Below, in pieces: positions 56,691-64,000 of a stretch of DNA of 64,000 bases (its first letter is position 1; each line of letters opens with the position of its first letter). The stretch spans positions 1,364,001-1,428,000 of the forward strand of contig NZ_CP118100.1 of the NCBI RefSeq assembly GCF_028747645.1, in the 5' to 3' direction. The DNA comes from Microbacterium esteraromaticum (lineage in GTDB: Bacteria > Actinomycetota > Actinomycetes > Actinomycetales > Microbacteriaceae). The position numbers were made by a program, and so were the translations under genes. The notes beneath the pieces were generated by a model, which was given only the letters and a program-made list of their open reading frames with translations, had not been told where the DNA came from and made no database searches.

Positions 56691-57680
56691 TTGACCATTC
56701 CTGTCTGGTTCGAGATCACCGCCCTGGTGGTCCTGACGGTGATCCTCATCGCCGACCTGCTGCTGATTCTCAAGCGCCCCCACATCCCCTCGACCAAGGA
56801 ATCGAGCCTGTGGGTGGCGTTCTACGTCTCGCTCGCGCTGATCTTCGCGGGCGTGCTCTACTTCATCGGTGATTCGAAGACCTCACTGGACTTCCTCACC
56901 GGCTGGGCGATGGAATACAGCCTCTCCATCGACAACCTCTTCGTGTTCGTGCTGATCATGACGCAGTTCTCGGTGCCGCGTCGCTATCAGCAGGAGGCGC
57001 TGATGGTGGGCATCATCATCGCGCTCGTGCTCCGCGCGATCTTCATCATCATCGTCGGCGCCGCCGTCGAGCACCTCAGCCCGATCTTCTACATCTTCGG
57101 TGCGTTCCTCGTGTTCACGGCGGTGCGGCAGGCGCTGCCCGAGAAGCACGACAACGATCAGCAGACCGAGGGCTTCATCGTGCGCATGGTGCGCCGCGTG
57201 ATCCCGATCAGCGACGAGTACGACGGACCCAAGCTGCGCACTGTCGTCAACGGCAAGAAGATGTGGACGCCGATGCTGATCGTCTTCGTCTCACTCGGCA
57301 TCACCGACCTGATGTTCGCCGTCGACTCGATCCCCGCCATCTTCGGTGTCACCACCGACCCGTTCATCGTGTTCACGGCGAACCTGTTTGCGCTGATGGG
57401 TCTGCGCCAGCTGTACTTCCTGCTCGGCGACCTGCTCGAGAAGCTCAAGTACCTGCACTACGGCGTCGCCTTCATCCTCGGCTTCATCGGTATCAAGCTG
57501 ATACTGCACGCCATGCACGAGAACGAGTTGCCGTTCATCAACGGCGGCGAGTCGATCGCCTGGGCCCCTGAGATCAGCAACTGGGTCTCGCTCGGTGTGA
57601 TCATCTCGTCGATGGCCGTCGCCACGATCGCGAGCCTGATCGCATCGAACCGTGAGAAGCGCGCAGCGTTGAAGCGCTGA
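56691..57680 (+). CDS. TerC-family membrane protein
   Basis: A 329-residue protein with about nine helices. The TerC signatures are GWAMEYSLSIDNLFVFVLIM near residue 70 and GITDLMFAVDSIPAIFGVT near 205, each with conserved acidic residues in the membrane. Relatives (Alx, YkoY, MeeY) export manganese. TTG 56691 has GAAAGG about 10 bases upstream and begins the first helix directly. Longer starts would read through the riboswitch. Control by manganese through that riboswitch is likely. Confidence 0.9.
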   Translation: MTIPVWFEITALVVLTVILIADLLLILKRPHIPSTKESSLWVAFYVSLALIFAGVLYFIGDSKTSLDFLTGWAMEYSLSIDNLFVFVLIMTQFSVPRRYQQEALMVGIIIALVLRAIFIIIVGAAVEHLSPIFYIFGAFLVFTAVRQALPEKHDNDQQTEGFIVRMVRRVIPISDEYDGPKLRTVVNGKKMWTPMLIVFVSLGITDLMFAVDSIPAIFGVTTDPFIVFTANLFALMGLRQLYFLLGDLLEKLKYLHYGVAFILGFIGIKLILHAMHENELPFINGGESIAWAPEISNWVSLGVIISSMAVATIASLIASNREKRAALKR

Positions 57681-57734
57681 TCGTTCCCGCTCGGGCCCGC
57701 TGACATACGCGCAGAACCACCCGTCGCCGCCGTG

Positions 57735-57740
57735 TAAACT
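57735..57740 (+). promoter_or_regulatory. Possible -10 element of a leaderless leu transcript
   Basis: TAAACT ends seven bases before the ATG of the leucine leader peptide, so transcription would start at or beside that ATG. No matching -35 is convincing. Confidence 0.45.
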
Positions 57741-57747
57741 GACCGGC

Positions 57748-57792
57748 ATGCGGCGGGTGGTTCTTCTTCTTAGCAGCCGCGACGGGATCTGA
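57748..57792 (+). CDS. Leucine leader peptide of leuCD (14 residues)
   Basis: The frame encodes [14 protein letters not shown]. It has three consecutive CTT leucine codons preceded by two valines. CTT is rare in this GC-rich window, where leucine is mostly CTG or CTC, so the run should be sensitive to leucyl-tRNA supply. A -10-like TAAACT lies 7 bases upstream, so translation is probably leaderless. The stop lies in the loop of the following 9-bp hairpin. Actinobacterial leucine attenuators of this general kind are known. Confidence 0.75.
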   Translation: MRRVVLLLSSRDGI

Positions 57793-57814
57793 TCCAGGCC
57801 TTCCTCGTCGCGGC
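57776..57814 (+). promoter_or_regulatory. Attenuator hairpin between leader peptide and leuC
   Basis: GCCGCGACG (57776-57784) and CGTCGCGGC (57806-57814) form a perfect 9-bp stem. The 5' arm starts only 4 bases after the last leucine codon, so a ribosome stalled on those codons would cover it and prevent the stem. CGGC in the right arm can alternatively pair with GCCG at 57826-57829. The leuC ribosome site AGAAGGAA lies about 28 bases further on. Confidence 0.6.
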
Positions 57815-57857
57815 GTTCAACGCGGGCCGACCCATCGAGCCAGAAGGAACACACCGC

Positions 57858-59285
57858 ATGACCAGCACTACGCAGCCCAGGACTCTCGCGCAGAAAGTCT
57901 GGGACGATCACCTCGTCGTACAGGGCGAGAACGGCGAGCCCGATCTGATCTACATCGACCTGCACCTGCTGCATGAGGTCACCAGCCCGCAGGCGTTCGA
58001 CGGCCTGCGCACCGAGGGTCGTCCCCTGCGTCGGCGGGATCTGACCATCGCCACCGAGGATCACAACACGCCGACGCTGAACATCGACAAGCCGATCGCC
58101 GACCTCACCAGTCGCACGCAGATCGAGACGCTGCGCCGTAACGCGGAGGAGTTCGGTGTGCGCCTGCATTCGCTGGGCGACGCCGAGCAGGGCATCGTGC
58201 ACGTGGTCGGTCCGCAGCTGGGGCTGACGATGCCCGGTGTCACCGTGGTCTGCGGTGACTCGCACACGTCGACGCACGGGGCGTTCGGCGCCATGGCCTT
58301 CGGAATCGGCACCAGCGAGGTCGAGCACGTCATGGCCACGCAGACGCTGCCGCTGAAGCCGTTCAAGACCATGGCGATCACCGTCGAGGGCGAGCTGCGC
58401 CCCGGCGTCACGGCAAAAGACATCATCCTCGCCGTCATCGCCAAGATCGGCACGGGCGGCGGTCAGGGCTACGTGCTCGAGTTCCGCGGCAGCGCGATCC
58501 GCGCCCTCTCCATGGAGGGGCGCATGACGATCTGCAACATGTCGATCGAGGCCGGCGCCCGTGCCGGCATGGTCGCCCCCGACGAGACGACGTTCGCATA
58601 CGTCAAGGACAAGCCGCACGCGCCGCAGGGCCAGGACTGGGATGACGCGGTTGCGTACTGGCGCACTCTGCCGACCGACGAGGGTGCCGTCTTCGACGCC
58701 GAGGTGTTCATCGACGCGAACGAGCTGGAGCCGTTCGTGACGTGGGGAACGAATCCCGGTCAGGGCAGTTCGCTGTCGGCTGCGGTTCCCGACCCGGCCG
58801 CGATCTCGGATGCCAACGAGCGCGCCGCCGCCGAGCGGGCACTCGAGTACATGGACCTCACCCCGGGCACTCCGTTGAAGGAGGTCAAGGTCGACGCGGT
58901 CTTCATGGGGTCGTGCACGAACAGCCGGATCGAGGACCTGCGCGCATTCGCCTCGGTCATCAAGGGCAAGAAGAAGGCTGACGGTGTGCGCGTCATGGTC
59001 GTACCGGGCTCGGCCCGCGTGCGCCTGGAGGCCGAGGCCGAGGGCATCGACCGGATCGTCGAGGAGTTCGGCGCCGAATGGCGCTTCGCCGGGTGCTCGA
59101 TGTGCCTGGGGATGAACCCCGACCAGCTGGAGCCGGGCGAGCGCTGCGCGTCGACATCCAACCGCAACTTCGAGGGGCGCCAGGGCAAGGGTGGGCGCAC
59201 CCACCTCGTGTCGCCGCTGGTCGCCGCCGCGACCGCCGTCCGAGGCACATTGTCGAGTCCCGCAGACCTGGAGGGGAGCAACTGA
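57858..59285 (+). CDS. leuC: 3-isopropylmalate dehydratase large subunit
   Basis: A 475-residue aconitase-family [4Fe-4S] enzyme that converts 2- to 3-isopropylmalate together with LeuD. The cluster cysteines are in [15 protein letters not shown] near residue 354 and [15 protein letters not shown] near 414. [20 protein letters not shown] is near 131. AAGGAA precedes the ATG. Its stop overlaps the leuD start by one base. Expression is probably controlled by the leader peptide and attenuator just upstream. Confidence 0.97.
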   Translation: MTSTTQPRTLAQKVWDDHLVVQGENGEPDLIYIDLHLLHEVTSPQAFDGLRTEGRPLRRRDLTIATEDHNTPTLNIDKPIADLTSRTQIETLRRNAEEFGVRLHSLGDAEQGIVHVVGPQLGLTMPGVTVVCGDSHTSTHGAFGAMAFGIGTSEVEHVMATQTLPLKPFKTMAITVEGELRPGVTAKDIILAVIAKIGTGGGQGYVLEFRGSAIRALSMEGRMTICNMSIEAGARAGMVAPDETTFAYVKDKPHAPQGQDWDDAVAYWRTLPTDEGAVFDAEVFIDANELEPFVTWGTNPGQGSSLSAAVPDPAAISDANERAAAERALEYMDLTPGTPLKEVKVDAVFMGSCTNSRIEDLRAFASVIKGKKKADGVRVMVVPGSARVRLEAEAEGIDRIVEEFGAEWRFAGCSMCLGMNPDQLEPGERCASTSNRNFEGRQGKGGRTHLVSPLVAAATAVRGTLSSPADLEGSN

Positions 59286-59881
59286 TGGAGAAGTTCACCA
59301 CGCACACCGGAGTGGCAGCGCCCCTGAAGCGCTCCAACGTCGACACCGACCAGATCATCCCGGCGGTGTTCCTCAAGCGGGTCACCAAGACCGGTTTTGA
59401 CGACGCTCTGTTCCACGCCTGGCGTCAGGACCCCGAGTTCGTGCTCAACCAGCAGCCCTTCCAGCAGGCATCGGTGCTCGTCGCCGGTCCGGACTTCGGC
59501 ACCGGGTCCAGCCGCGAGCACGCAGTGTGGGCGCTGCGCGATTACGGTTTCAAGGTCGTGCTCAGCCCTCGGTTCGCTGACATCTTCCGCGGCAACGCCG
59601 GAAAGCAGGGGCTGCTCGCCGCCACTGTCGATGACGCCGACATCGAGCGCATCTGGGCGCTGATCGATGAGGACCCCGGTCGTGAGATCACGGTCGACCT
59701 CGAAGCACGCACCGCCACGATCGGGGGCTTCCAGGCCTCCATCGGCATCGACGATTACACTAGATGGCGGCTCCTCGAAGGGCTCGATGACATCGGGCTC
59801 ACGCTGCGCAACGAAGACAAGATCGCTCAGTTCGAGGCCCGCCGCGCGTCGTGGCGGCCACGCACGCTCCCCGTCCGATAG
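59285..59881 (+). CDS. leuD: 3-isopropylmalate dehydratase small subunit
   Basis: A 198-residue partner of LeuC. Features are [20 protein letters not shown] near residue 19, [20 protein letters not shown] near 68 and [18 protein letters not shown] near 95. ATG 59285 overlaps the leuC stop, and GGAGG lies 8-12 bases upstream. A longer frame exists only inside leuC. A small hairpin follows 18 bases after the stop. Confidence 0.97.
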   Translation: MEKFTTHTGVAAPLKRSNVDTDQIIPAVFLKRVTKTGFDDALFHAWRQDPEFVLNQQPFQQASVLVAGPDFGTGSSREHAVWALRDYGFKVVLSPRFADIFRGNAGKQGLLAATVDDADIERIWALIDEDPGREITVDLEARTATIGGFQASIGIDDYTRWRLLEGLDDIGLTLRNEDKIAQFEARRASWRPRTLPVR

Positions 59882-59899
59882 ACGAGGAGCGGGGTGGGC

Positions 59900-59918
59900 C
59901 GGGGGTCACAAGCCCCCG
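59900..59918 (+). terminator. Small hairpin between leuD and murA
   Basis: Arms CGGGGG/CCCCCG around TCACAAG, 18 bases after leuD, without a U-run. It is a weak terminator candidate; the rest of the 104-base gap holds the murA ribosome site AAGAGG. Confidence 0.4.
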
Positions 59919-59985
59919 CGGCATCCGCCGTGATCAAACCGGACGCGGCGACCGCTGCGTCTGCTCAGACGAAGAAGAGGCCCGA

Positions 59986-61350
59986 ATGACGACATCCGCG
60001 CACGAAGCAGCAGTTGAGCCGACCACGGTTCCCACCGCATCCGTGCTCGCGATCCGAGGAGGCAGGCCGCTGCGCGGCCGGGTCGACGTGAAGGGCGCGA
60101 AGAACCTCGCCACCAAGGCGATGGTGGCGACACTGCTCGGCGAGACAGCCAGCACGCTGCGTGATGTGCCGGATCTCAGCGATGTCGCCGTGGTGCGGTC
60201 TCTGCTCGAGGTGCACGGAGTGACCGTCACCGAGGGCGACGAGCCCGGTGCGATCGTGCTCGACCCGAGTGCGGTCGAGTCCGCTCACTACGAAGAGATC
60301 GACGCGCATGCCGGGGCCTCCCGCATCCCGATCCTCTTCTGCGGCCCGCTGCTGCACCGTCTCGGTCAGGCGTTCATCCCCGACCTCGGAGGTTGCCGCA
60401 TCGGTGATCGTCCGATCGACTTCCACCTCGATGCGCTGCGCAAGTTCGGCGCCGTCGTCGAGAAGGAGCCCAACGGTATCCGTCTGTCGGCTCCCAACGG
60501 GCTCAAGGGCGCGAACATCCACCTGCCGTACCCGAGCGTCGGCGCCACCGAGCAGGTGCTGCTGACCGCTGTACGTGCCAAGGGCGTGACCGAGCTGCGC
60601 AATGCGGCCATCGAGCCCGAGATCATGGACCTGATCGCCGTCCTGCAGAAGATGGGCGCGATCATCTCGTACGAGCCCAACCGAGTGATCCTGATCGAAG
60701 GCGTCGAGCACCTGCGCGGCTACGACCACCGCTGCATCTTCGACCGCAACGAGGCCGCCTCGTGGGCAGCCGCAGCGCTGGCCACCGACGGCGAGATCTT
60801 CGTCGGCGGCGCGAAGCAGCAAGAGATGCTGACCTTCCTGAATGTGTTCCGCAAGGCCGGCGGCTGGTTCGATGTGCAGGAGGACGGCATCCTGTTCCGT
60901 CGCGACGGGCAGATCAAGCCGGTCATCGTCGAGACCGATGTGCACCCCGGCTTCATGACCGACTGGCAGCAGCCGCTGATCGTCGCGCTGACGCAGGCGC
61001 ACGGCCGTTCCACCGTGCACGAGACCGTGTACGAGAACCGCTTCGGCTTCACACAGGCACTCGTGAAGATGGGCGCCGACATCGTCGTGCACCCGCACGG
61101 ACTGCAGGATGGTCCCCGTCGCGTTCCGCGCCGTGAGCTGGAGCAGGCGGCGGTCATCACCGGCCCCACGCCGTTGCACGCAGCCGACATCGTCGTGCCC
61201 GACCTGCGCGGCGGGTACAGCCACGTCATCGCCGCGCTGACCGCTGAGGGCGAGTCGCAGGTCTCCGGCGTCGACATCCTCAGCCGCGGCTATGAGAAGT
61301 TCCTCGACAAGCTCGAGGCGCTGGGCGCGGACTTCGACGTCGTCCGGTGA
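59986..61350 (+). CDS. murA: UDP-N-acetylglucosamine 1-carboxyvinyltransferase
   Basis: A 454-residue enzyme that adds enolpyruvate to UDP-GlcNAc, the first committed step of peptidoglycan synthesis. The UDP-GlcNAc lysine/asparagine motif is VKGAKNLATKAM near residue 36. The fosfomycin-target Cys is in DLGGCRIGDRPIDFHL near 134, so it has Cys and not the resistant Asp. ATG 59986 follows AAGAGG; the frame is open upstream into leuD. It has an extra 25-residue N-terminus. Downstream plsC, gpsA and ddl make an envelope-synthesis row. Confidence 0.96.
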   Translation: MTTSAHEAAVEPTTVPTASVLAIRGGRPLRGRVDVKGAKNLATKAMVATLLGETASTLRDVPDLSDVAVVRSLLEVHGVTVTEGDEPGAIVLDPSAVESAHYEEIDAHAGASRIPILFCGPLLHRLGQAFIPDLGGCRIGDRPIDFHLDALRKFGAVVEKEPNGIRLSAPNGLKGANIHLPYPSVGATEQVLLTAVRAKGVTELRNAAIEPEIMDLIAVLQKMGAIISYEPNRVILIEGVEHLRGYDHRCIFDRNEAASWAAAALATDGEIFVGGAKQQEMLTFLNVFRKAGGWFDVQEDGILFRRDGQIKPVIVETDVHPGFMTDWQQPLIVALTQAHGRSTVHETVYENRFGFTQALVKMGADIVVHPHGLQDGPRRVPRRELEQAAVITGPTPLHAADIVVPDLRGGYSHVIAALTAEGESQVSGVDILSRGYEKFLDKLEALGADFDVVR

Positions 61351-61354
61351 TCTG

Positions 61355-62104
61355 ATGGCAGTATCCGAACGCAGTCGTCCCAGCATCTTCTGGCCGCTCG
61401 CGGCGATCGTGGTGCCGGTGCTCGGTCTGATCGCCAAGGTCACCGTGCGTGGCGACGAGAAGCTGCCCCGGCAGGGAGCCTTTGTGCTTGCGCCCAACCA
61501 CTACTCGGAGTTCGACCCGCTGATTATCGCGCTCGCGGTGTTCCGCACAGGTCGCTTGCCGCGGTTCATGGCCAAAGAGAGCCTGTTCCGGGTGCCCGTG
61601 GTCGGGTGGGTGCTGCGCAAGAGCGGCATGATCCCCGTGGCGCGCACGTCGTCGGCGTCCGCGGCGAAGCAGACGATGACGCAGTCACGCGAGCTCGTCG
61701 AACACGGCCGCGGTGTGATCGTGTATCCCGAAGGCACGCTGACGCGTGACCCCGACCTGTGGCCGATGCGCGGCAAGTCGGGCGCGGTGCGCCTGGCGCT
61801 GACCGGTGACATCCCGCTGATCCCGGTCGCGCACTGGGGAACGCAGAAGATCATGGGCCGCTACCAGAAGGGCCTGAGCCTGTGGCCGCCGCGCAAGCCC
61901 GTGCACGTGCTGTACGGCGACCCCGTCGACCTCTCGGATCTGCGGGGCCGCGCCGGTGAGCCGGGCGTGCTTGCCGAAGCGACCGACCGGTTGATGGCCG
62001 CCATCACGGCGCTGCTTGAAGAGCTGCGCGGCGAGCAGGCACCCGCGCAGCGCTGGAACCCCGCGCAGCACGGCCAGAACGAGACGGGGCGCCTTGAACC
62101 GTAA
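61355..62104 (+). CDS. plsC: 1-acyl-glycerol-3-phosphate acyltransferase family protein
   Basis: A 249-residue PlsC-family acyltransferase of phospholipid synthesis. One membrane helix (IFWPLAAIVVPVLGLIAKVT) precedes the catalytic NHYSEFD (NHx4D block) near residue 48. Other motifs are SGMIPVAR near 92, YPEGTLTRDP near 126 and IPLIPVAHWG. It should acylate lysophosphatidic acid. ATG 61355 is 4 bases after the murA stop. It overlaps the TTG of gpsA by 11 bases, which couples acylation to glycerol-3-phosphate supply. Confidence 0.93.
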   Translation: MAVSERSRPSIFWPLAAIVVPVLGLIAKVTVRGDEKLPRQGAFVLAPNHYSEFDPLIIALAVFRTGRLPRFMAKESLFRVPVVGWVLRKSGMIPVARTSSASAAKQTMTQSRELVEHGRGVIVYPEGTLTRDPDLWPMRGKSGAVRLALTGDIPLIPVAHWGTQKIMGRYQKGLSLWPPRKPVHVLYGDPVDLSDLRGRAGEPGVLAEATDRLMAAITALLEELRGEQAPAQRWNPAQHGQNETGRLEP

Positions 62105-63224
62105 GAGACCGGGCGCGGCCACGCGCGCCACCATCATCGGTGCCGGTAGCTGGGGCACGACATTCGGCAAGATCCTCGCCGACGGCGGGGCCCAGGTCAC
62201 GATGTGGGCGCGTCGTCCCGAGCTGGCACACGAGATCTCCGAGGCCAAGCGCAACTCGAAGTACCTGCCGGGCATCAACCTACCGCGCACGATGCTTGCC
62301 ACACACGATCTGTCCCGGGCACTCGAGGGCGCCGACCAGGTGTACCTCTCGGTGCCGAGCCAGTCGTTGCGCGAGAACCTCAAGGCGCTGCGTCCGCTGC
62401 TGGCCGAGGGCGACGCACCGATCGTCAGTCTGATGAAGGGCGTCGAGCGCTCGTCGGGGCTGCGTATGAGCCAGGTGATCGAGCAAGAGCTGCGCTGCGA
62501 TCCTGAACGCATCGCCGTGGCATCCGGACCCAACCTCGCGCTCGAGATCGCGCGCGAGCACCCGACCGCGGCCGTCATCGCCTCGCGTAGTCAGGAGACG
62601 GCGGATGCTGTCGCGCGCACGGCGCGCAACCGGTACTTCCGCTCCTTCGTGAACACCGATGTCATCGGCACCGAGTTCGGCGGGGTGCTGAAGAACCTCA
62701 TCGCCGTGGCGATCGGCATCGTCGACGGTGTTGGATACGGCGAGAACACCAAGGCATCGATCATCACCCGCGGGCTCGTCGAGATGACCGACTTCGCGGT
62801 CGCCAACGGTGCGCGGCCCGAGACGCTGCAGGGGCTCGCGGGGCTCGGCGATCTGATCGCCACGTGCCAGTCGCCCCTCAGCCGTAACAACACCGCGGGC
62901 CGGTTGCTCGGCCAGGGGTACAGCTTTCAGGACGTCATCAAGCAGATGGAGCAGACCGCCGAAGGGCTCGCCTCGGTGGCTCCGGTGCTGCAGTTGGCCC
63001 GTGAGTCCGAGGTGCACATGCCCATCGTCGAGCAGGTGAAGATGGTGCTCGACGGACGCATGGACCCCCGCGACATTGCCCCGCATCTGACGACGGACGA
63101 CGACACTCCGCAGGAGGAGAGAACCAATCATGGACAAGCAGACGGTGGTGGTGCTCTTCGGCGGACGCTCCAGCGAGCATTCGATCAGTTCCGCAACGGC
63201 GGGCGGAGTGCTGGGCGCGATTGA
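62094..63224 (+). CDS. gpsA: Glycerol-3-phosphate dehydrogenase (NAD(P)+), extended C-terminus
   Basis: A 376-residue enzyme making glycerol-3-phosphate from dihydroxyacetone phosphate. The cofactor motif is TIIGAGSWGTTFGKILADGG near residue 13. The catalytic Lys is in VLKNLIAVAIGIVDGVGYGE near 199, and GLGDLIATCQSPLSRN is near 248. TTG 62094 gives MNRKRPG before the core. Family length is about 335, and here the frame runs about 40 residues further. The last 95 bases overlap ddl in another frame, with the ddl ribosome site inside the coding sequence. Loss of an earlier stop is likely. Confidence 0.94.
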   Translation: MNRKRPGAATRATIIGAGSWGTTFGKILADGGAQVTMWARRPELAHEISEAKRNSKYLPGINLPRTMLATHDLSRALEGADQVYLSVPSQSLRENLKALRPLLAEGDAPIVSLMKGVERSSGLRMSQVIEQELRCDPERIAVASGPNLALEIAREHPTAAVIASRSQETADAVARTARNRYFRSFVNTDVIGTEFGGVLKNLIAVAIGIVDGVGYGENTKASIITRGLVEMTDFAVANGARPETLQGLAGLGDLIATCQSPLSRNNTAGRLLGQGYSFQDVIKQMEQTAEGLASVAPVLQLARESEVHMPIVEQVKMVLDGRMDPRDIAPHLTTDDDTPQEERTNHGQADGGGALRRTLQRAFDQFRNGGRSAGRD

Positions 63225-64000
63225 CCGCGAGCGCTACGAGGTGATCCCGGTCGGGATCACCCGCGACGGCGCCTTCGTGCTCGAAGAGGACCGACCCGAG
63301 AAGTTCCCTCTCGACGCCGACCACCTGCCCGAGGTCGTCGACAACGGCACCCGGGTGCGGTGGCCCGAACCGGGGGGAGATCGGATGCTGCGCGTCGCCG
63401 CTCCGGACGGCTCGACGGTCGACCTCGGGCGGATCGACGTGGTGCTGCCGCTGCTGCACGGTCTGCATGGCGAGGACGGCGCGATCCAGGGCTTCTTCGA
63501 CGTTCTGGACGTGCCCTACGCCGGCGGTGGCATCCTCGACTCTGCCGTGTGCCTCGACAAGCACTTCACCAAGCTCGCGCTGTCGGCGGCGGGGATCGCA
63601 GTGGCACCGGGCATCACCGTGCGCCAGAGCGATTGGGAGAGCGATCCCGAGAGCATTCGTCGTGCGGTGGCCGAACTGGGCGATGTCGTGTTCGTCAAGC
63701 CGTCCGACGCCGGTTCGAGCGTGGGCGTCTCACGCGTCGATGGCGGTGAGGGGCTCGACGAGGCTCTGCGGATCGCGTTCGCCGAGAGCCCGAAGGTGCT
63801 CATCGAGACGCAGGTCTCGGGTCGCGAGATCGAAGTGGGCGTGCTCGCGGGTCGAGACGGCGCGCGGGCCCGGGCTTCTCTGCCTGGTGAGGTCGTGCTG
63901 ACCACGCGCAGTTTCTACGATTTCGAGGGCAAGTACCTCGGCGGCGACGGTGTCGACATCGTCTGCCCGACCGAGGTCGATGAGTCGCTGATCGCTGAGC
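63130..64000 (+). CDS. ddl: D-alanine--D-alanine ligase (3' end outside window)
   Basis: The first 290 codons of an ATP-grasp ligase making D-Ala-D-Ala for peptidoglycan. The start is MDKQTVVVLFGGRSSEHSIS, with the catalytic Glu in SSEHS. LHGLHGEDGAIQGFFDVLDV is near residue 105 and FVKPSDAGSSVGVSRV near 187, the ATP-grasp loop. ATG 63130 has AGGAGGAGAG upstream within gpsA. The gene is open at the right edge of the window. With murA, it makes this an envelope precursor block. Confidence 0.96.
   Translation, partial: MDKQTVVVLFGGRSSEHSISSATAGGVLGAIDRERYEVIPVGITRDGAFVLEEDRPEKFPLDADHLPEVVDNGTRVRWPEPGGDRMLRVAAPDGSTVDLGRIDVVLPLLHGLHGEDGAIQGFFDVLDVPYAGGGILDSAVCLDKHFTKLALSAAGIAVAPGITVRQSDWESDPESIRRAVAELGDVVFVKPSDAGSSVGVSRVDGGEGLDEALRIAFAESPKVLIETQVSGREIEVGVLAGRDGARARASLPGEVVLTTRSFYDFEGKYLGGDGVDIVCPTEVDESLIAE

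Overview
The window looks like a chromosomal segment from a high-GC actinobacterium of the Microbacteriaceae, most likely Microbacterium or a close relative. I infer this from the GC-ending codon use, frequent GTG/TTG starts and 1-4 base gene overlaps, a DtxR/IdeR-type iron box, an IS1249-like element, a sugar importer without its own ATPase, and the order leuC-leuD-murA-plsC-gpsA-ddl. No search was run, so family names come from motif recognition and genus is an inference.

Layout. 1-3.7 kb: an iron-box-controlled divergent pair, a truncated adenylation-carrier-membrane acyltransferase fusion and an MFS transporter. 3.7-11.2 kb: otsAB (trehalose) and ilvD-ilvB-ilvN-ilvC (branched-chain amino acids), ending in a strong terminator. 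11.2-21.6 kb: a fucosidase locus (two GH29 enzymes, ROK repressor, CUT1 importer, ROK kinase, M81 metallopeptidase, CutC protein). 21.6-23.5 kb: three small membrane proteins of unknown role. 23.6-29.8 kb: serA, a divergent TetR/MFS efflux pair with a clear operator, leuB and ilvE. 29.8-31.2 kb: an AbiEi/nuclease-like gene between two copies of an 84-bp palindromic repeat. 31.2-37.7 kb: FAH hydrolase, MFS, methyltransferase, gltX, a ThrE-like exporter, a possible 25-residue Cys-rich peptide, tRNA-Gln and a small membrane protein. 37.7-45.8 kb: a FecCD-type metal-chelate importer divergent from a CydDC-like exporter pair, followed by DsbA-like and CcdA-like redox proteins. 45.9-52.6 kb: pirin, AhpD-like protein, an Lrp/trans-sulfuration pair, pepN, an MBL-fold hydrolase and tRNA-Glu. 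52.7-53.9 kb: a complete but frameshifted IS with an 8-bp target duplication. 53.9-57.7 kb: SDR, DUF4349/ECF sigma pair, and TerC behind a probable yybP-ykoY manganese riboswitch. 57.7-64 kb: a leucine leader peptide, leuCD, murA, plsC, gpsA and the start of ddl.

How it fits together. Much of branched-chain amino acid synthesis is here in separate blocks (ilvDBNC, leuB, ilvE, leuCD; leuA is absent). Only leuCD shows an attenuator. Metal homeostasis recurs: a DtxR/IdeR site at 2.3 kb, a Fur-family site at 40.7 kb and the Mn riboswitch at 56.6 kb. The most interesting regions are the iron-regulated fusion enzyme, the fucosidase/M81/CutC locus, the repeat-flanked nuclease-like gene, the sigma/DUF4349 pair and the leuCD leader. 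No intergenic stretch exceeds 300 bases.
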